A model generated the notes under the pieces. That model searched no databases and was not told the DNA's origin. It was given only the letters and a program-made list of their open reading frames with translations. From Candidatus Berkiella aquae (GTDB lineage Bacteria; Pseudomonadota; Gammaproteobacteria; Berkiellales; Berkiellaceae), in assembly GCF_001431295.2 (NCBI RefSeq), contig NZ_LKAJ02000001.1:248001-312000 (forward strand): 64,000 nt of DNA. The letters are read 5' to 3'. This document shows, piece by piece, positions 1-12,053 of this stretch (positions are counted from its first letter, which is position 1; every line of letters starts with the position of its first letter). The translations under genes were made by a program, and so were the position numbers.

Positions 1-367
1 CATGAAAGCTTCTTTTGGTGCGTTATTGCGACAATTACCAGAAAAAACCGAAGTTCCAGGTTTAATAGAAGATATTTCTCATCAAGGCTTGGCGGCAGGT
101 TTAGAATTTCGCTCGATAAGATTACTGCCTGAAAAAGAGATTGATTTTTATGTTGAACTACCGATTGAGATCTCGGTTGTAGGGAATTACCATCAATTTG
201 GTGAATTTGTCAGCAATGTCGCGGCATTACCCCGAATTGTAACATTACATAATTTTGTCATACATCCTGTGTCAGTAGATGCTTCGGGTGATAATTTGCT
301 TATGAATATAACAGCAAAAACGTATCGATATACAGCGGATGATCGTGAAAATGCAGCTAAAAAATAA
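1..367 (+). CDS. pilO: Type IV pilus inner-membrane protein PilO, C-terminal part
   Basis: The 5' part lies outside the window, so only the last ~121 residues are seen. The fragment opens with the typical PilO stretch LLRQLPEKTEVPGLIEDIS, followed by the periplasmic ferredoxin-like fold region. The N-terminal membrane helix and coiled coil expected of PilO (~200 residues) are missing because of the edge, and the ATG at base 2 is an internal methionine. PilO pairs with PilN and binds PilP to link the inner-membrane motor to the PilQ secretin. The frame overlaps the start of the next gene, pilP, as is usual in pilMNOPQ operons. Confidence 0.9.
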   Translation, partial: MKASFGALLRQLPEKTEVPGLIEDISHQGLAAGLEFRSIRLLPEKEIDFYVELPIEISVVGNYHQFGEFVSNVAALPRIVTLHNFVIHPVSVDASGDNLLMNITAKTYRYTADDRENAAKK

Positions 368-956
368 CACGCGACATCTTTTATGGGGAATCATTCTGCT
401 GAGTTTGGCATTTTATGGCTGTAGCAATAGTGAGAAACGTGCAGAATTAGAATCCTATGTGAAGCGCATTAAAAGTCGCACAATGAAAGAAATTGAGCCA
501 TTGCCAGAAATAAAACCGTATGAAATTGTGACATATTCTGCGATGAATTTGCATAGTCCGTTTGTTCCAACCATGATGCAAGAGGTTGCCAAAAAAGTCG
601 TTGTAGAAAATGGTATACAACCGGATATGAATCGACGCAAAGAGGCTCTGGAAGGATATCCCTTAGATTCGTTAAGAATGGTAGGAACATTAGAAAAAAG
701 CAGCAAAAAATGGGTGTTAGTCGTTGACCCGCGAGGTACGGTGTTTCGAGTGACCAAAGGAAATTATCTTGGACAAAATCATGGACACATTGATTCTATT
801 TCAGATGACAAAGTCATGGTAACTGAAATTATCCCCGATCCAGCTGGAGGCTGGCGCGAAAGAAAAGCCTCAATAAGCCTGGTAGATAGTTTACAGAAAA
901 CTAAACAAAATCAAAATCCAAGTCCAAGCCAACCGCAACCGACGAAGCAGCAATAG
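339..956 (+). CDS. pilP: Type IV pilus assembly lipoprotein PilP
   Basis: About 205 residues. The N-terminus has a hydrophobic segment ending in the lipobox-like LAFYGC, so the product should be a lipoprotein anchored through that Cys. The middle contains the PilP signature (LHSPFVP; then LDSLRMVGTLEKSSKKWVL) of the beta-sandwich that binds PilQ. The tail is Gln/Pro-rich. The gene overlaps pilO and lies 14 bases before pilQ. The start is uncertain: 339 (ATG), 345 (GTG) and 351 (ATG) are all in frame and none has a clear ribosome site. PilP joins PilN/PilO to the secretin in the periplasm. Confidence 0.9.
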   Translation: MIVKMQLKNNTRHLLWGIILLSLAFYGCSNSEKRAELESYVKRIKSRTMKEIEPLPEIKPYEIVTYSAMNLHSPFVPTMMQEVAKKVVVENGIQPDMNRRKEALEGYPLDSLRMVGTLEKSSKKWVLVVDPRGTVFRVTKGNYLGQNHGHIDSISDDKVMVTEIIPDPAGGWRERKASISLVDSLQKTKQNQNPSPSQPQPTKQQ

Positions 957-970
957 AGATTGGAGCAAAT

Positions 971-3067
971 ATGAGAAAGATAATAAAAACATGCTTGATA
1001 ACACTGATGTTGTTCTCGCAAGTTGTTTTTGCTGCTAGCACGATTCAAGATCTACAGGTTGTTGCGATTGATGGCAATCGAGTTTGTGTTCAATTAACAT
1101 TTGATGGCAAAGTCAGTGCGCCGAAAAGTTTTGCGACCGAAAACCCTGCACGGGTGGTTTTAGATTTTCAAGGTGCCAAGAATGGTTTATCTCGTGAAAA
1201 ATCACGCAGTGAATTAAATACAGGCATGATGAAACGGGTTGCGGTTGTTGAATCAGGTGATAGATCTCGCGTTGTAATCGATTTGAAAGAGTCAGTGCCT
1301 TTTGAAGTAAAAATGGAAGGTAATCAGGCGATTATTACCATGGGAGGTGGTATACCACCGGCACAATCCGCTTCCGATCCCTTTCAAGGACAGGTCTATA
1401 ACACATATGAATCCTCGCATTTTTCTAATGGGAAATTCTGTATTGGTGGGATTGATTTTCATCGGGGTAAAGAGGGTGAAGGTAGGATTGTGGTTGATTT
1501 GAATCACACGAATATCCCAATTGATTTAAAAGAAGAAGGACAACAAATTCGGATTCGTTTTGCTGGAGCGCAATTACCAAAAGATTTGCAGCATAAATTG
1601 GATGTGACGGATTTTGGCACCCCCGTGAGTTTTATCAACACCATTCAAAAAGGGGATGATGTTGAAATGACGATACAAATGAGTGGTTTTTTTGAGAATC
1701 TTGCATATCAAGCAGATAAACGATTCACGGTAGAGGTAAAACCTTTAACCAAAGAAGAAAAAGACCGACTACAAGCAAAAAATTTCAAGTATACCGGTGA
1801 AAGACTTTCCTTGAATTTTCAAGACATTGAAGTCCGAGCGGTTTTACAGCTCATTGCTGATTTCACCGGTTTGAATTTAGTGACCAGTGATACAGTAACG
1901 GGTAGTGTGACCTTGCGATTACGTAATGTTCCTTGGGATGAAGCGTTGGATATCATTCTAAAAACAAAAGGACTCGCAAAACGTAAAATTGGCCATGTTT
2001 TGATGGTGGGACCTAGTGAAGAAATCGCAGCGAGGGAAAAGCTTGAATTACAAGCTTCGCAACAGGTTGAGGATCTATCCCCTTTGCGCTCAGAATACAT
2101 GCAGGTCAATTATGCAAAAGCTGCAGATTTAGCAGCTCTGCTTAAAACAGATAAAAATTCGATGTTATCAAGTCGCGGAACTGTTTCGGTCGATGAACGA
2201 ACCAATACGTTATTAGTGCAAGATACCGCCAATAAAATAGAAGAGATCCGTTCTTTAATTCGACGATTAGATGTACCAGTGCGTCAAGTATTGATTGAAT
2301 CTCGTGTGGTATTTGCCAATGATGATTTTGAAGATGCATTGGGGGTGACATTTAGTTCTGCAGCTAAATTCAGACCAGGTAATGAACCTGTGGTGGGCTT
2401 TGCAGGTGACAAACTGGGGGCGGATAATATTGCACAAGGTGCAACCCCGGCATCACAAGCATTAGTCGACAGACTTAATGTTAACTTGCCTGCGGCACTG
2501 CCCAGTGGAGCTGCCGGTTTTGCTCAATTTGGGTTAGCGATTGCTCGTTTGCCAGGGGGAACTATTTTAGATTTAGAGTTGATGGCCTTAGAAAACGAAG
2601 GCTTAGGTAAAATTGTCGCGAGCCCGCGTCTAGTCACTTCGAATCAACAGCAAGCTTATATTGAATCGGGTGAAGAAATTCCGTATCAAGAAGCGGCATC
2701 CAGTGGAGCAACATCGATTGCCTTTAAAAAGGCAGTGCTGCGACTTGAAGTAACACCGCAAATTACACCAGATGATCACATTATCTTAGATCTAAAGGTT
2801 AACCAAGATTCTCGAGGTGTTGTGACAGCAGGGGTGCCAGCGATTAATACACGTGAAATCCATACAAAAGTATTAGTAGCGAATGGAGAGACCGTTGTAT
2901 TAGGGGGAATTTATCAACAACAGAAAAATCAAACCAAAACGGAAGTCCCCTTTTTAGGGAAATTGCCGGTAGTGGGTTGGCTATTCAGAAATGAAACCAA
3001 TAGCGATCATCGGAATGAGTTATTGATTTTTGTGACGCCGAAGATCATTCAGGATGGGATGGTGTAG
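971..3067 (+). CDS. pilQ: Type IV pilus secretin PilQ
   Basis: 698 residues with a Sec signal peptide (cleavage near VVFA-AS). Two AMIN-like beta domains follow (about 25-125 and 150-260), then a secretin/TonB short N-terminal domain (~280-350, with GSVTLRLRNVPWDEALDIIL), an N1 domain, and the C-terminal secretin pore with the conserved VASPRLVTSNQQQA and ending FVTPKIIQDG. This is the outer-membrane gate through which the pilus passes, also used for DNA uptake in competent species. GGAG at ~961 supports the ATG. It closes the pilOPQ block and is followed by aroK and aroB, a classic gammaproteobacterial order. Confidence 0.97.
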   Translation: MRKIIKTCLITLMLFSQVVFAASTIQDLQVVAIDGNRVCVQLTFDGKVSAPKSFATENPARVVLDFQGAKNGLSREKSRSELNTGMMKRVAVVESGDRSRVVIDLKESVPFEVKMEGNQAIITMGGGIPPAQSASDPFQGQVYNTYESSHFSNGKFCIGGIDFHRGKEGEGRIVVDLNHTNIPIDLKEEGQQIRIRFAGAQLPKDLQHKLDVTDFGTPVSFINTIQKGDDVEMTIQMSGFFENLAYQADKRFTVEVKPLTKEEKDRLQAKNFKYTGERLSLNFQDIEVRAVLQLIADFTGLNLVTSDTVTGSVTLRLRNVPWDEALDIILKTKGLAKRKIGHVLMVGPSEEIAAREKLELQASQQVEDLSPLRSEYMQVNYAKAADLAALLKTDKNSMLSSRGTVSVDERTNTLLVQDTANKIEEIRSLIRRLDVPVRQVLIESRVVFANDDFEDALGVTFSSAAKFRPGNEPVVGFAGDKLGADNIAQGATPASQALVDRLNVNLPAALPSGAAGFAQFGLAIARLPGGTILDLELMALENEGLGKIVASPRLVTSNQQQAYIESGEEIPYQEAASSGATSIAFKKAVLRLEVTPQITPDDHIILDLKVNQDSRGVVTAGVPAINTREIHTKVLVANGETVVLGGIYQQQKNQTKTEVPFLGKLPVVGWLFRNETNSDHRNELLIFVTPKIIQDGMV

Positions 3068-3130
3068 TATGGCGCCTTCCAATGGTATACTCATGACCCA
3101 GTTAGGGTGAATTAATATTAGTTTGTAACC

Positions 3131-3160
3131 TTGCTATTAAAATTCGCAATTACTTATAAA
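3131..3160 (+). promoter_or_regulatory. Possible sigma70 promoter before aroK
   Basis: TTGCTA (3131-3136) and TATAAA (3155-3160) are separated by 18 bases in the 150-base gap between pilQ and aroK. It would drive aroK-aroB-damX independently of the pil operon. Sequence match only; AT-rich DNA yields such matches by chance. Confidence 0.35.
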
Positions 3161-3217
3161 GTTTAATCTCTTGCTTATATTGGCTGTTGCCAACGTAAGT
3201 TGAATCAAGTTGGAACA

Positions 3218-3742
3218 ATGAAACGATCAGTGAATTTATTTTTAGTTGGCCCAATGGGGGCTGGAAAAAGCACGATTGGTAAACAACTGGCAAAAGAGTT
3301 AAAGCTAGAGTTCTATGACGCGGATCAAGAAATCGAAGCACGCTCCGGAGCGGATATCGCGTGGATCTTCGATGTTGAGGGAGAAGACGGATTTCGCAAA
3401 AGGGAAGCACAAGTCATCGATGAACTTAGCCAGCTTCAAGGAATTGTTTTAGCCACAGGGGGTGGAGCTGTGCTCAATGCTGATAATCGTAATCGATTAG
3501 CGGCGCGAGGCACGGTTGTCTATTTGTTTACTACGGTTGAACAACAAATGCGTAGAACGGCACGAGATAAGCGCCGTCCATTGCTACATACGGAAACGCC
3601 AGAATCAACTTTGAGGGATCTCATGGGGTTCCGCGATCCGCTCTATCGGGAAGTGGCTGATGTTGTCGTCAATACCGATGGCCGTACGGTGCGCTCTGTT
3701 GCTGCTGAGGTCATTAAAATGTTAGAGCGAGATCAGTTGTAA
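3218..3742 (+). CDS. aroK: Shikimate kinase AroK
   Basis: 174 residues from the ATG at 3218, which follows a TTGGA ribosome site; a longer in-frame TTG start at 3200 lacks support. The Walker A loop GPMGAGKST is at residues 9-17, followed by the shikimate-binding [11 protein letters not shown] and GFRKRE regions, the ATGGGA motif (~79), and the lid DKRRPLL. It phosphorylates shikimate to shikimate 3-phosphate in chorismate synthesis. Length matches E. coli AroK (173). aroB follows after 114 bases containing two competing hairpins. Confidence 0.97.
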   Translation: MKRSVNLFLVGPMGAGKSTIGKQLAKELKLEFYDADQEIEARSGADIAWIFDVEGEDGFRKREAQVIDELSQLQGIVLATGGGAVLNADNRNRLAARGTVVYLFTTVEQQMRRTARDKRRPLLHTETPESTLRDLMGFRDPLYREVADVVVNTDGRTVRSVAAEVIKMLERDQL

Positions 3743-3773
3743 TATCTTTTTCCTATTTTGACTTTTTACCTTT

Positions 3774-3802
3774 AGGGGATGCCTTGTCCCCTCTAGGGAC
3801 AA
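3774..3802 (+). promoter_or_regulatory. Competing hairpins between aroK and aroB
   Basis: AGGGGA (3774-3779) can pair with TCCCCT (3787-3792). The overlapping arm TTGTCCC (3784-3790) can instead pair with GGGACAA (3796-3802). Only one can form at a time. No U-run follows, so this is not a standard terminator; it could be an RNA processing or attenuation element, or chance. Confidence 0.35.
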
Positions 3803-3856
3803 AATGGTTTGAGTATATTTGCATTCAGATACGAAGCATGACGTTAGAGAATAGTA

Positions 3857-4951
3857 ATGACAGAGCCTATATGGGTCAACATGCCAGCAAAGGCATATCC
3901 TATTTTTGTAGGATATGACCTGCTAGCGCAGCCAAACCTTTTCCAATCACACCTTCATAAAGCCGTTTGTGTGGTGAGTCATCCAGAAATCGCAGCATCT
4001 TATTTCCCCCTCTTAGAGCAAACATTGCAAAAAGCAGGTGCAAGAAAAATCACCTCTTTATTGCTTCCTGCTGGAGATGCACATAAAACCTTGGCTTTTG
4101 CCGAAAAAATTTGGTCATTTTTATCAAATCTGCATTACCATCGTGACACTACCTTGATTGCATTGGGAGGAGGCATGATAGGGGATCTGGTTGGCTACAG
4201 TGGCGCATGTTACATGCGAGGGCTGGATGTCATTCAATGCCCAACCTCTTTATTGGCGCAAGTTGATGCTGCTATTGGCGGAAAAACAGCCGTCAATCTT
4301 CAGAATAGCAAAAATCTGATCGGTCTTTTTCATCAACCTCGAATGGTATTATCGGATCTCAATACTTTACAGACCTTGCCAAATCGAGAATTTATCGCAG
4401 GGTTAGCAGAGCTTATTAAATACGGTGTCATCCTAGATGCGGCGCTATTTGAATGGTTAGAAACGCATATAGTAGAGATACTGGCTCGCAAGCCGCAAGC
4501 ATTAGAACGAGCTGTTGTGTGGGCAAGTCAGATAAAAGCCGATATTGTTGCCAAAGATGAAAAAGACCAGAATTTGCGAGCTGTTTTGAACTTTGGTCAT
4601 ACTATCGCTCATGCCATCGAAAGTATTTACCATTATGAAAAATATTTGCATGGAGAAGCGGTTGCAATGGGGATGATCATTGCAATGCAATTATCTTTAG
4701 CATTGGGGCTAATATCCGCTAATCTATTAGATAGATTAATAGCTTTATTAACAAAGGCTGGGTTGCCAATATTCTTGCCAGATGGGATTACGTTAGAAGC
4801 AATATTGGCTAAAATACAACTAGATAAGAAGCATTCTCAGGGACAGATACGTTGGGTGCTCGTTGAAGCTTTAGGTCAAGCACAGCTTCGCGAGAATGTG
4901 CCGCTGCCAATGATTTATGATGTGCTCAAGGCCAGCGGGGCGTCGATGTGA
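3857..4951 (+). CDS. aroB: 3-dehydroquinate synthase AroB
   Basis: 364 residues, close to E. coli AroB (362). It carries the NAD-binding LIALGGGMIGDLVGYSG (~95-111), the family block MRGLDVIQCPTSLLAQVDAA followed by IGGKTAVN, and the zinc-ligand region NFGHTIAHAIE (~246) with HGEAVAMGM (~266). It converts DAHP to 3-dehydroquinate, the first ring-forming step of the shikimate pathway. It is downstream of aroK and 16 bases upstream of the DamX-like gene, as in many gammaproteobacteria. Confidence 0.97.
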   Translation: MTEPIWVNMPAKAYPIFVGYDLLAQPNLFQSHLHKAVCVVSHPEIAASYFPLLEQTLQKAGARKITSLLLPAGDAHKTLAFAEKIWSFLSNLHYHRDTTLIALGGGMIGDLVGYSGACYMRGLDVIQCPTSLLAQVDAAIGGKTAVNLQNSKNLIGLFHQPRMVLSDLNTLQTLPNREFIAGLAELIKYGVILDAALFEWLETHIVEILARKPQALERAVVWASQIKADIVAKDEKDQNLRAVLNFGHTIAHAIESIYHYEKYLHGEAVAMGMIIAMQLSLALGLISANLLDRLIALLTKAGLPIFLPDGITLEAILAKIQLDKKHSQGQIRWVLVEALGQAQLRENVPLPMIYDVLKASGASM

Positions 4952-4967
4952 AAGGTAAGGATACCAT

Positions 4968-6482
4968 ATGCATAATAGTAATTCGACAAACTTTGGATGT
5001 TATCTATCGTCGGCTTGGCAGCAACATGCCGAGCTTATTACGCATCTTTGCCACTTTAGCCAAAATATTTTATTGATCCTAGGGCAGGGCCAATCAGGAA
5101 AAAGCACATTTTTTGAATATTTCACACACTTGCCAAGTACGAGTTTGAAAATATGTGCAAAGAAAGCAACTCAAAATACGAATGTAGAAGCTTTATTGCA
5201 AGAAGTGGCACAGGGATTTGATTTAGCATGGGAAGATGCTACCCAGACCATTGATGCTTTAAATGCAAAGGCATTAGATTCTTATCGACAAACGAATGAA
5301 ACCTGGGTGTTAATGATTGATGATGCCCATCTTTTAAATGATGAACAAATCGCTGCATTGCTACAGCTTGTTCAATTTAATGGAGAAACAAGAGAACAAT
5401 TGCATTTGGTGATGTTGGGAGAGCCTAGCTTAGAGGTTCGTTTGTTTACCCCTGAGCTTTGTGGGGATGCGCAAGGAAAGATCTATAGTATTGAGCTAGA
5501 ACCTTGGACATTGCATGATATAAAGCGATATGTAGCAAAAGAAAAATTATCTCAGATGAGTGCAGAACGTATTGCCGATATTTTTGCAAGAACACAAGGG
5601 ATGCCAGGCCAAGTTGCTCATGAAGTACAGTTACTACAGAATTCATTTACAGAAGAGGTAAATAGCATGACAAAACAAACCGCAAAGCGTTGGACGCATC
5701 CTATCGCACTTGGTGCTGTGACAGGATTCTTATTAGGCGGTGCTTACTTGTTATTCAATAATGCACAAGAAGAGGAAATGATTAACGCCCCAATAAATGC
5801 TGCACAAATCGAAGGAGGCTGGGGGGCAAAATCATCGAATAAACCTCGTTTGGATACAAGCGATGAAAAAATGGCCATGGAAGAAGAGCCTGCGCCCATT
5901 GTGCAGACTCAACCAGTAACCACATCAATGTCTTTAACCCCTGAAACAAAAATATCGACAGCAATCGCAGCAACAACCGTAACCTCACAAGCTGCGCCAA
6001 CGAATGTTGCGCCCGTTAATCCAGAACCTGTTGCTCATGTAGAACCAGTCGCTCATGTAGAACCGGTCGCTCATGTAGAACCGGTTGTTCACGCAGAACC
6101 AGTTGCGCACACAACCTCTGCAACAACATCGTTAAAAGCTGAGAAAACAGCGGCTGCAAAAGCGAGTGTTGCCCCCAAAGGGTTAAGTAAAGAAGAAGAA
6201 CATTTGTTATCCGTAGAAAAAAATTATTACACCCTACAATTGGTGGGGGCGCGAAATGAACAAAGCATACAACGATTTATTCAAAAGCATGAATTAGAGG
6301 AATTGGCCTATACTTACCGCACAAAATTATCCGGAAAAGATTGGTATGTTGTGGTATTAGGTGAATATCCGACAATGGAGGAAGCAAAGTTGGCGGCTTC
6401 TTCATTATCAAGCGAGGTGGCAGCTAAACCTTGGATTCGTGAATTCACGAGTATTCATAGCGACATTAAAAAGCAAGGGTAG
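4968..6482 (+). CDS. damX: DamX-like AAA ATPase / SPOR-domain cell-division protein
   Basis: 504 residues. The N-terminal half is an ExeA-like AAA module with Walker A GQGQSGKST (~38-46) and Walker B VLMIDDAH (~112). A single membrane helix (~242-262, GAVTGFLLGGAYLLF) follows, then a low-complexity periplasmic linker with five imperfect copies of a PVAHVE hexapeptide (~345-375), then a C-terminal SPOR domain (~420-500) that binds denuded septal peptidoglycan. This is the DamX architecture, and the aroK-aroB-damX order supports it. Topology places the ATPase in the cytoplasm and SPOR in the periplasm. ATG preceded by AAGG. Confidence 0.88.
   Translation: MHNSNSTNFGCYLSSAWQQHAELITHLCHFSQNILLILGQGQSGKSTFFEYFTHLPSTSLKICAKKATQNTNVEALLQEVAQGFDLAWEDATQTIDALNAKALDSYRQTNETWVLMIDDAHLLNDEQIAALLQLVQFNGETREQLHLVMLGEPSLEVRLFTPELCGDAQGKIYSIELEPWTLHDIKRYVAKEKLSQMSAERIADIFARTQGMPGQVAHEVQLLQNSFTEEVNSMTKQTAKRWTHPIALGAVTGFLLGGAYLLFNNAQEEEMINAPINAAQIEGGWGAKSSNKPRLDTSDEKMAMEEEPAPIVQTQPVTTSMSLTPETKISTAIAATTVTSQAAPTNVAPVNPEPVAHVEPVAHVEPVAHVEPVVHAEPVAHTTSATTSLKAEKTAAAKASVAPKGLSKEEEHLLSVEKNYYTLQLVGARNEQSIQRFIQKHELEELAYTYRTKLSGKDWYVVVLGEYPTMEEAKLAASSLSSEVAAKPWIREFTSIHSDIKKQG
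6018..6110 (+). repeat. 18-bp tandem repeat inside damX
   Basis: About five imperfect 18-base copies (consensus CATGTAGAACCAGTCGCT) encode the PVAHVE hexapeptides of the DamX linker. Two units are nearly identical, which suggests recent slippage and length variability of the linker. Confidence 0.75.
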
Positions 6483-6504
6483 TCCCGCCATACGAAAAAA
6501 ATGT

Positions 6505-6532
6505 AGGGGCCAGTATCTTTGCCACGGCCCCT
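6505..6532 (+). terminator. Hairpin between damX and hemE
   Basis: AGGGGCC (6505-6511) pairs with GGCCCCT (6526-6532) around a 14-base loop, 24 bases after the damX stop. An AT-rich tract follows but no clean U-run, so termination is only possible. Confidence 0.4.
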
Positions 6533-6610
6533 TAAAACCAAAATGGTATTTTATTTGTGTAGAAACGGGTAAAATAGGACAGCCATTTATTTTTAAGTTA
6601 GTTTCGTAAC

Positions 6611-9771
<3,161 letters not shown>

Positions 9772-9801
9772 TTTAGGTATGAATTTTTATTCCAGTTATT
9801 A

Positions 9802-10983
9802 TTAGTCTAATTTAAATGTTAATGATTTCAAGTAATGGTTTTCAGGGAGAAACGGATTAATAGGGTGATCTCTATCGGCACCTGCTTTACGAATTAATTG
9901 TGCTGGTCTTCCTGCTTTGGCAATACCTTGCAATATCGCATCACGAAATTCGTTGGTTGAGGCATGATGAGAACACGTTGCAATCATCATAATCCCTGAA
10001 GGGGCGACAACTTGCACGGCTAATTTTGCTAGTTTTTGATAGCCTTTTAAGCCAACTGCTTTCTGGTGGGCTTGTTTAATAAAAGCAGGAGGATCAACAA
10101 GCACGACATCAAACGTTTTTTGTTGCTCAATCAGAGAGGGTAAGAGCGAAAAAACATCTTCTTGAATAAACTCAGCAGGTGTTGACAGTCCATTATGTGA
10201 TAGCGCTTTTTTAGCAAGGGTGAGTGCGCGCTCTGAGCTATCGACAAAAGTAACGTGTTTTGCTTGTCCTTTGGCTGCGCTAATGCCAAATCCGCCACTG
10301 TAGGTATAAAGATCAAGTACGGATTTACCTTTGGTACGGTCCCTTAACCAAAAACGATTAGCACGTTGATCGTAGAACCAGCCGGTTTTCTGACCATGAA
10401 TAGGATCGGCAAAGAAGGTTAGATCGTGTTCGTTAACCCGTATTAGCTCATCGTTAGCAAGGGGAGTGCCAAGCGTTGTAATTTGTGATGAAAGATTTTC
10501 ATTTTGGCGATTTTTAACATTATCACGGAAAATAATAGACTGAGGCTTTAAAGTGATTTGTAAAGCACTTAACCAGATTGGTTTGAGTTTTTCCATGCCC
10601 GCTGTGCCTGTCTGACAAACTAAGATGTCATTGAATCTATCAATCACTAAACCAGGTAAATTGTCGCCTTCTGCGTGAACTAAACGGTAATAAGGGATTG
10701 AAAATAGTTTTTCACGTCGTGCAAGAGAGGAAGTGAACTGTTTTATAAAAAAAGCTTCGTCGATTTTTTGTGACAAATCTCTGGTTAGTATGCGGCAGGC
10801 TAATTTGCTATGAGGGTTATAGTAGGCTTTCGCAAAAGGTTCTTGGTTAGGATCGGTTAAGAGCACCAATTCGCCTGACTCTGCCGCAGGTAAGCGTCGA
10901 GTTTGCAGCGCTTGAGTGTATACCCACGGGTAACCCTTTTTCAAGCGTTCGACCCAAGAAGATTTAACTGCGAGTGTGAGCAT
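9802..10983 (-). CDS. rlmI: 23S rRNA (cytosine-5) methyltransferase RlmI-like
   Basis: 393 residues. An N-terminal PUA-like RNA-binding domain (~1-80) precedes a class I SAM-dependent methyltransferase domain with motif I LDLYTYSGGFGISAA (~218-232), an acidic motif II (VTFVDSSERAL) and the catalytic-region motif VLVDPPAFIK (~288-297). Length and order fit the RlmI/YccW family, which modifies C1962 of E. coli 23S rRNA. The SulP gene follows after 30 bases. Confidence 0.9.
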   Translation of the reverse strand: MLTLAVKSSWVERLKKGYPWVYTQALQTRRLPAAESGELVLLTDPNQEPFAKAYYNPHSKLACRILTRDLSQKIDEAFFIKQFTSSLARREKLFSIPYYRLVHAEGDNLPGLVIDRFNDILVCQTGTAGMEKLKPIWLSALQITLKPQSIIFRDNVKNRQNENLSSQITTLGTPLANDELIRVNEHDLTFFADPIHGQKTGWFYDQRANRFWLRDRTKGKSVLDLYTYSGGFGISAAKGQAKHVTFVDSSERALTLAKKALSHNGLSTPAEFIQEDVFSLLPSLIEQQKTFDVVLVDPPAFIKQAHQKAVGLKGYQKLAKLAVQVVAPSGIMMIATCSHHASTNEFRDAILQGIAKAGRPAQLIRKAGADRDHPINPFLPENHYLKSLTFKLD

Positions 10984-11059
10984 ATGAGGCGCGCCAATAG
11001 ATGATTAAATCAGAAACGGATTTTAACGCTACTATCCTAAGAAAGCAAAGGAATGGATA

Positions 11060-11983
11060 TTATTTTTGTAGGGTGAAATGACATTGTTGAATGCTTTGCT
11101 TGGCACAAGTTGCTTCACATTCTGTTGTGGGGCAAGGCGTCCAACCGTCACCTTCCTTTAGAATGATTTTATTGACTTGGCTCGATCCTTTAATCACTAT
11201 CCAAGCACTATCATCTCCTTGTGCTATCTGATAATAACAAGCAATTGTTTGGCCCTCGAATAAAATTTGAAAAAGGTTATGCACGACTTCATTTTCGTTT
11301 AAAGGACGTCTTGAATAATCTACCCACCAGTTGATGCTGCCCTGTGTCCAGTTGCCATTGGCTAGATTCTTGGTCACTATTTCAGGCGTGGGGCAACGAA
11401 AATATTCGCCTTCCAATGTAACACCAGCGCTAGAAGCGCTGGGTTGGTTTAAACTTGCCTTTTTATCTGATGGCGGCGGCGGAGGCGGCTGCTCTGTTGT
11501 TGGAGGAGTCGGTTCTGCTTTAACACCGGAATCTTGAGAAGATTGATTCAGTTCTTGAATGGGGTGTGTATCAGAAGCTTTAGGCGTTGTTGGTGTTGAT
11601 GGATTTGTTGTCGTTGTTGATTGGCTATTGGATTTTTCTTTAAGGGCATTATTTAATTTTTCTTGCGAAATCAATAACTCATCATACTTTGCTTGCAATT
11701 CATCGTATTTCGCTTTTGATTCCTGACTTGTTTTTACAAGTTGGTCATGGTCTTTGGTGACTTGTTTAAGCTTAGTAACAGCATCATCATACTTCTTTTG
11801 AATGTCGTTATAGCCGGCTTCCATTTGGGAAATTTTATTTTTTAACAATTCATATTCTTGATCTTTTTGTACGATACGCTTTTGTGATTGAAAGAATAAG
11901 ACATAACCGCCAATAGTGATAGCAAAAATCACGCCCAGGATAACCATGATTAATGGTTTGGATAATGGAAGTTTATTGTCCAT
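11060..11983 (-). CDS. Membrane-anchored coiled-coil protein, unknown function
   Basis: 307 residues; family not recognised. The order is a short cytoplasmic start, one membrane helix (~10-30, LIMVILGVIFAITIGGYVLFF), a long coiled coil (~35-125, rich in K/E/Q with the repeat YDELQAKYDELL), a Ser/Thr/Pro linker including a run of six prolines, and a C-terminal globular domain (~190-307). The last ~40 residues hold four Cys (CPTTECEATCAKQSIQQC) and there are two more upstream, consistent with disulfides in the periplasm. It lies downstream of, and may be co-transcribed with, the GldG-like ABC cluster. Confidence 0.7.
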   Translation of the reverse strand: MDNKLPLSKPLIMVILGVIFAITIGGYVLFFQSQKRIVQKDQEYELLKNKISQMEAGYNDIQKKYDDAVTKLKQVTKDHDQLVKTSQESKAKYDELQAKYDELLISQEKLNNALKEKSNSQSTTTTNPSTPTTPKASDTHPIQELNQSSQDSGVKAEPTPPTTEQPPPPPPSDKKASLNQPSASSAGVTLEGEYFRCPTPEIVTKNLANGNWTQGSINWWVDYSRRPLNENEVVHNLFQILFEGQTIACYYQIAQGDDSAWIVIKGSSQVNKIILKEGDGWTPCPTTECEATCAKQSIQQCHFTLQK

Positions 11984-12053
11984 AATAAAATGCCTTTTAT
12001 GAGAAGAGAGGTATTACTTTATTTGTCGACGTAAATTTATTTTTCTAGAGTAT

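Noticed and set aside
6018-6110. Regular short repeats that could suggest a CRISPR array
   Set aside because: The units are contiguous 18-base copies without spacers and lie in frame inside the damX linker, encoding PVAHVE hexapeptides.
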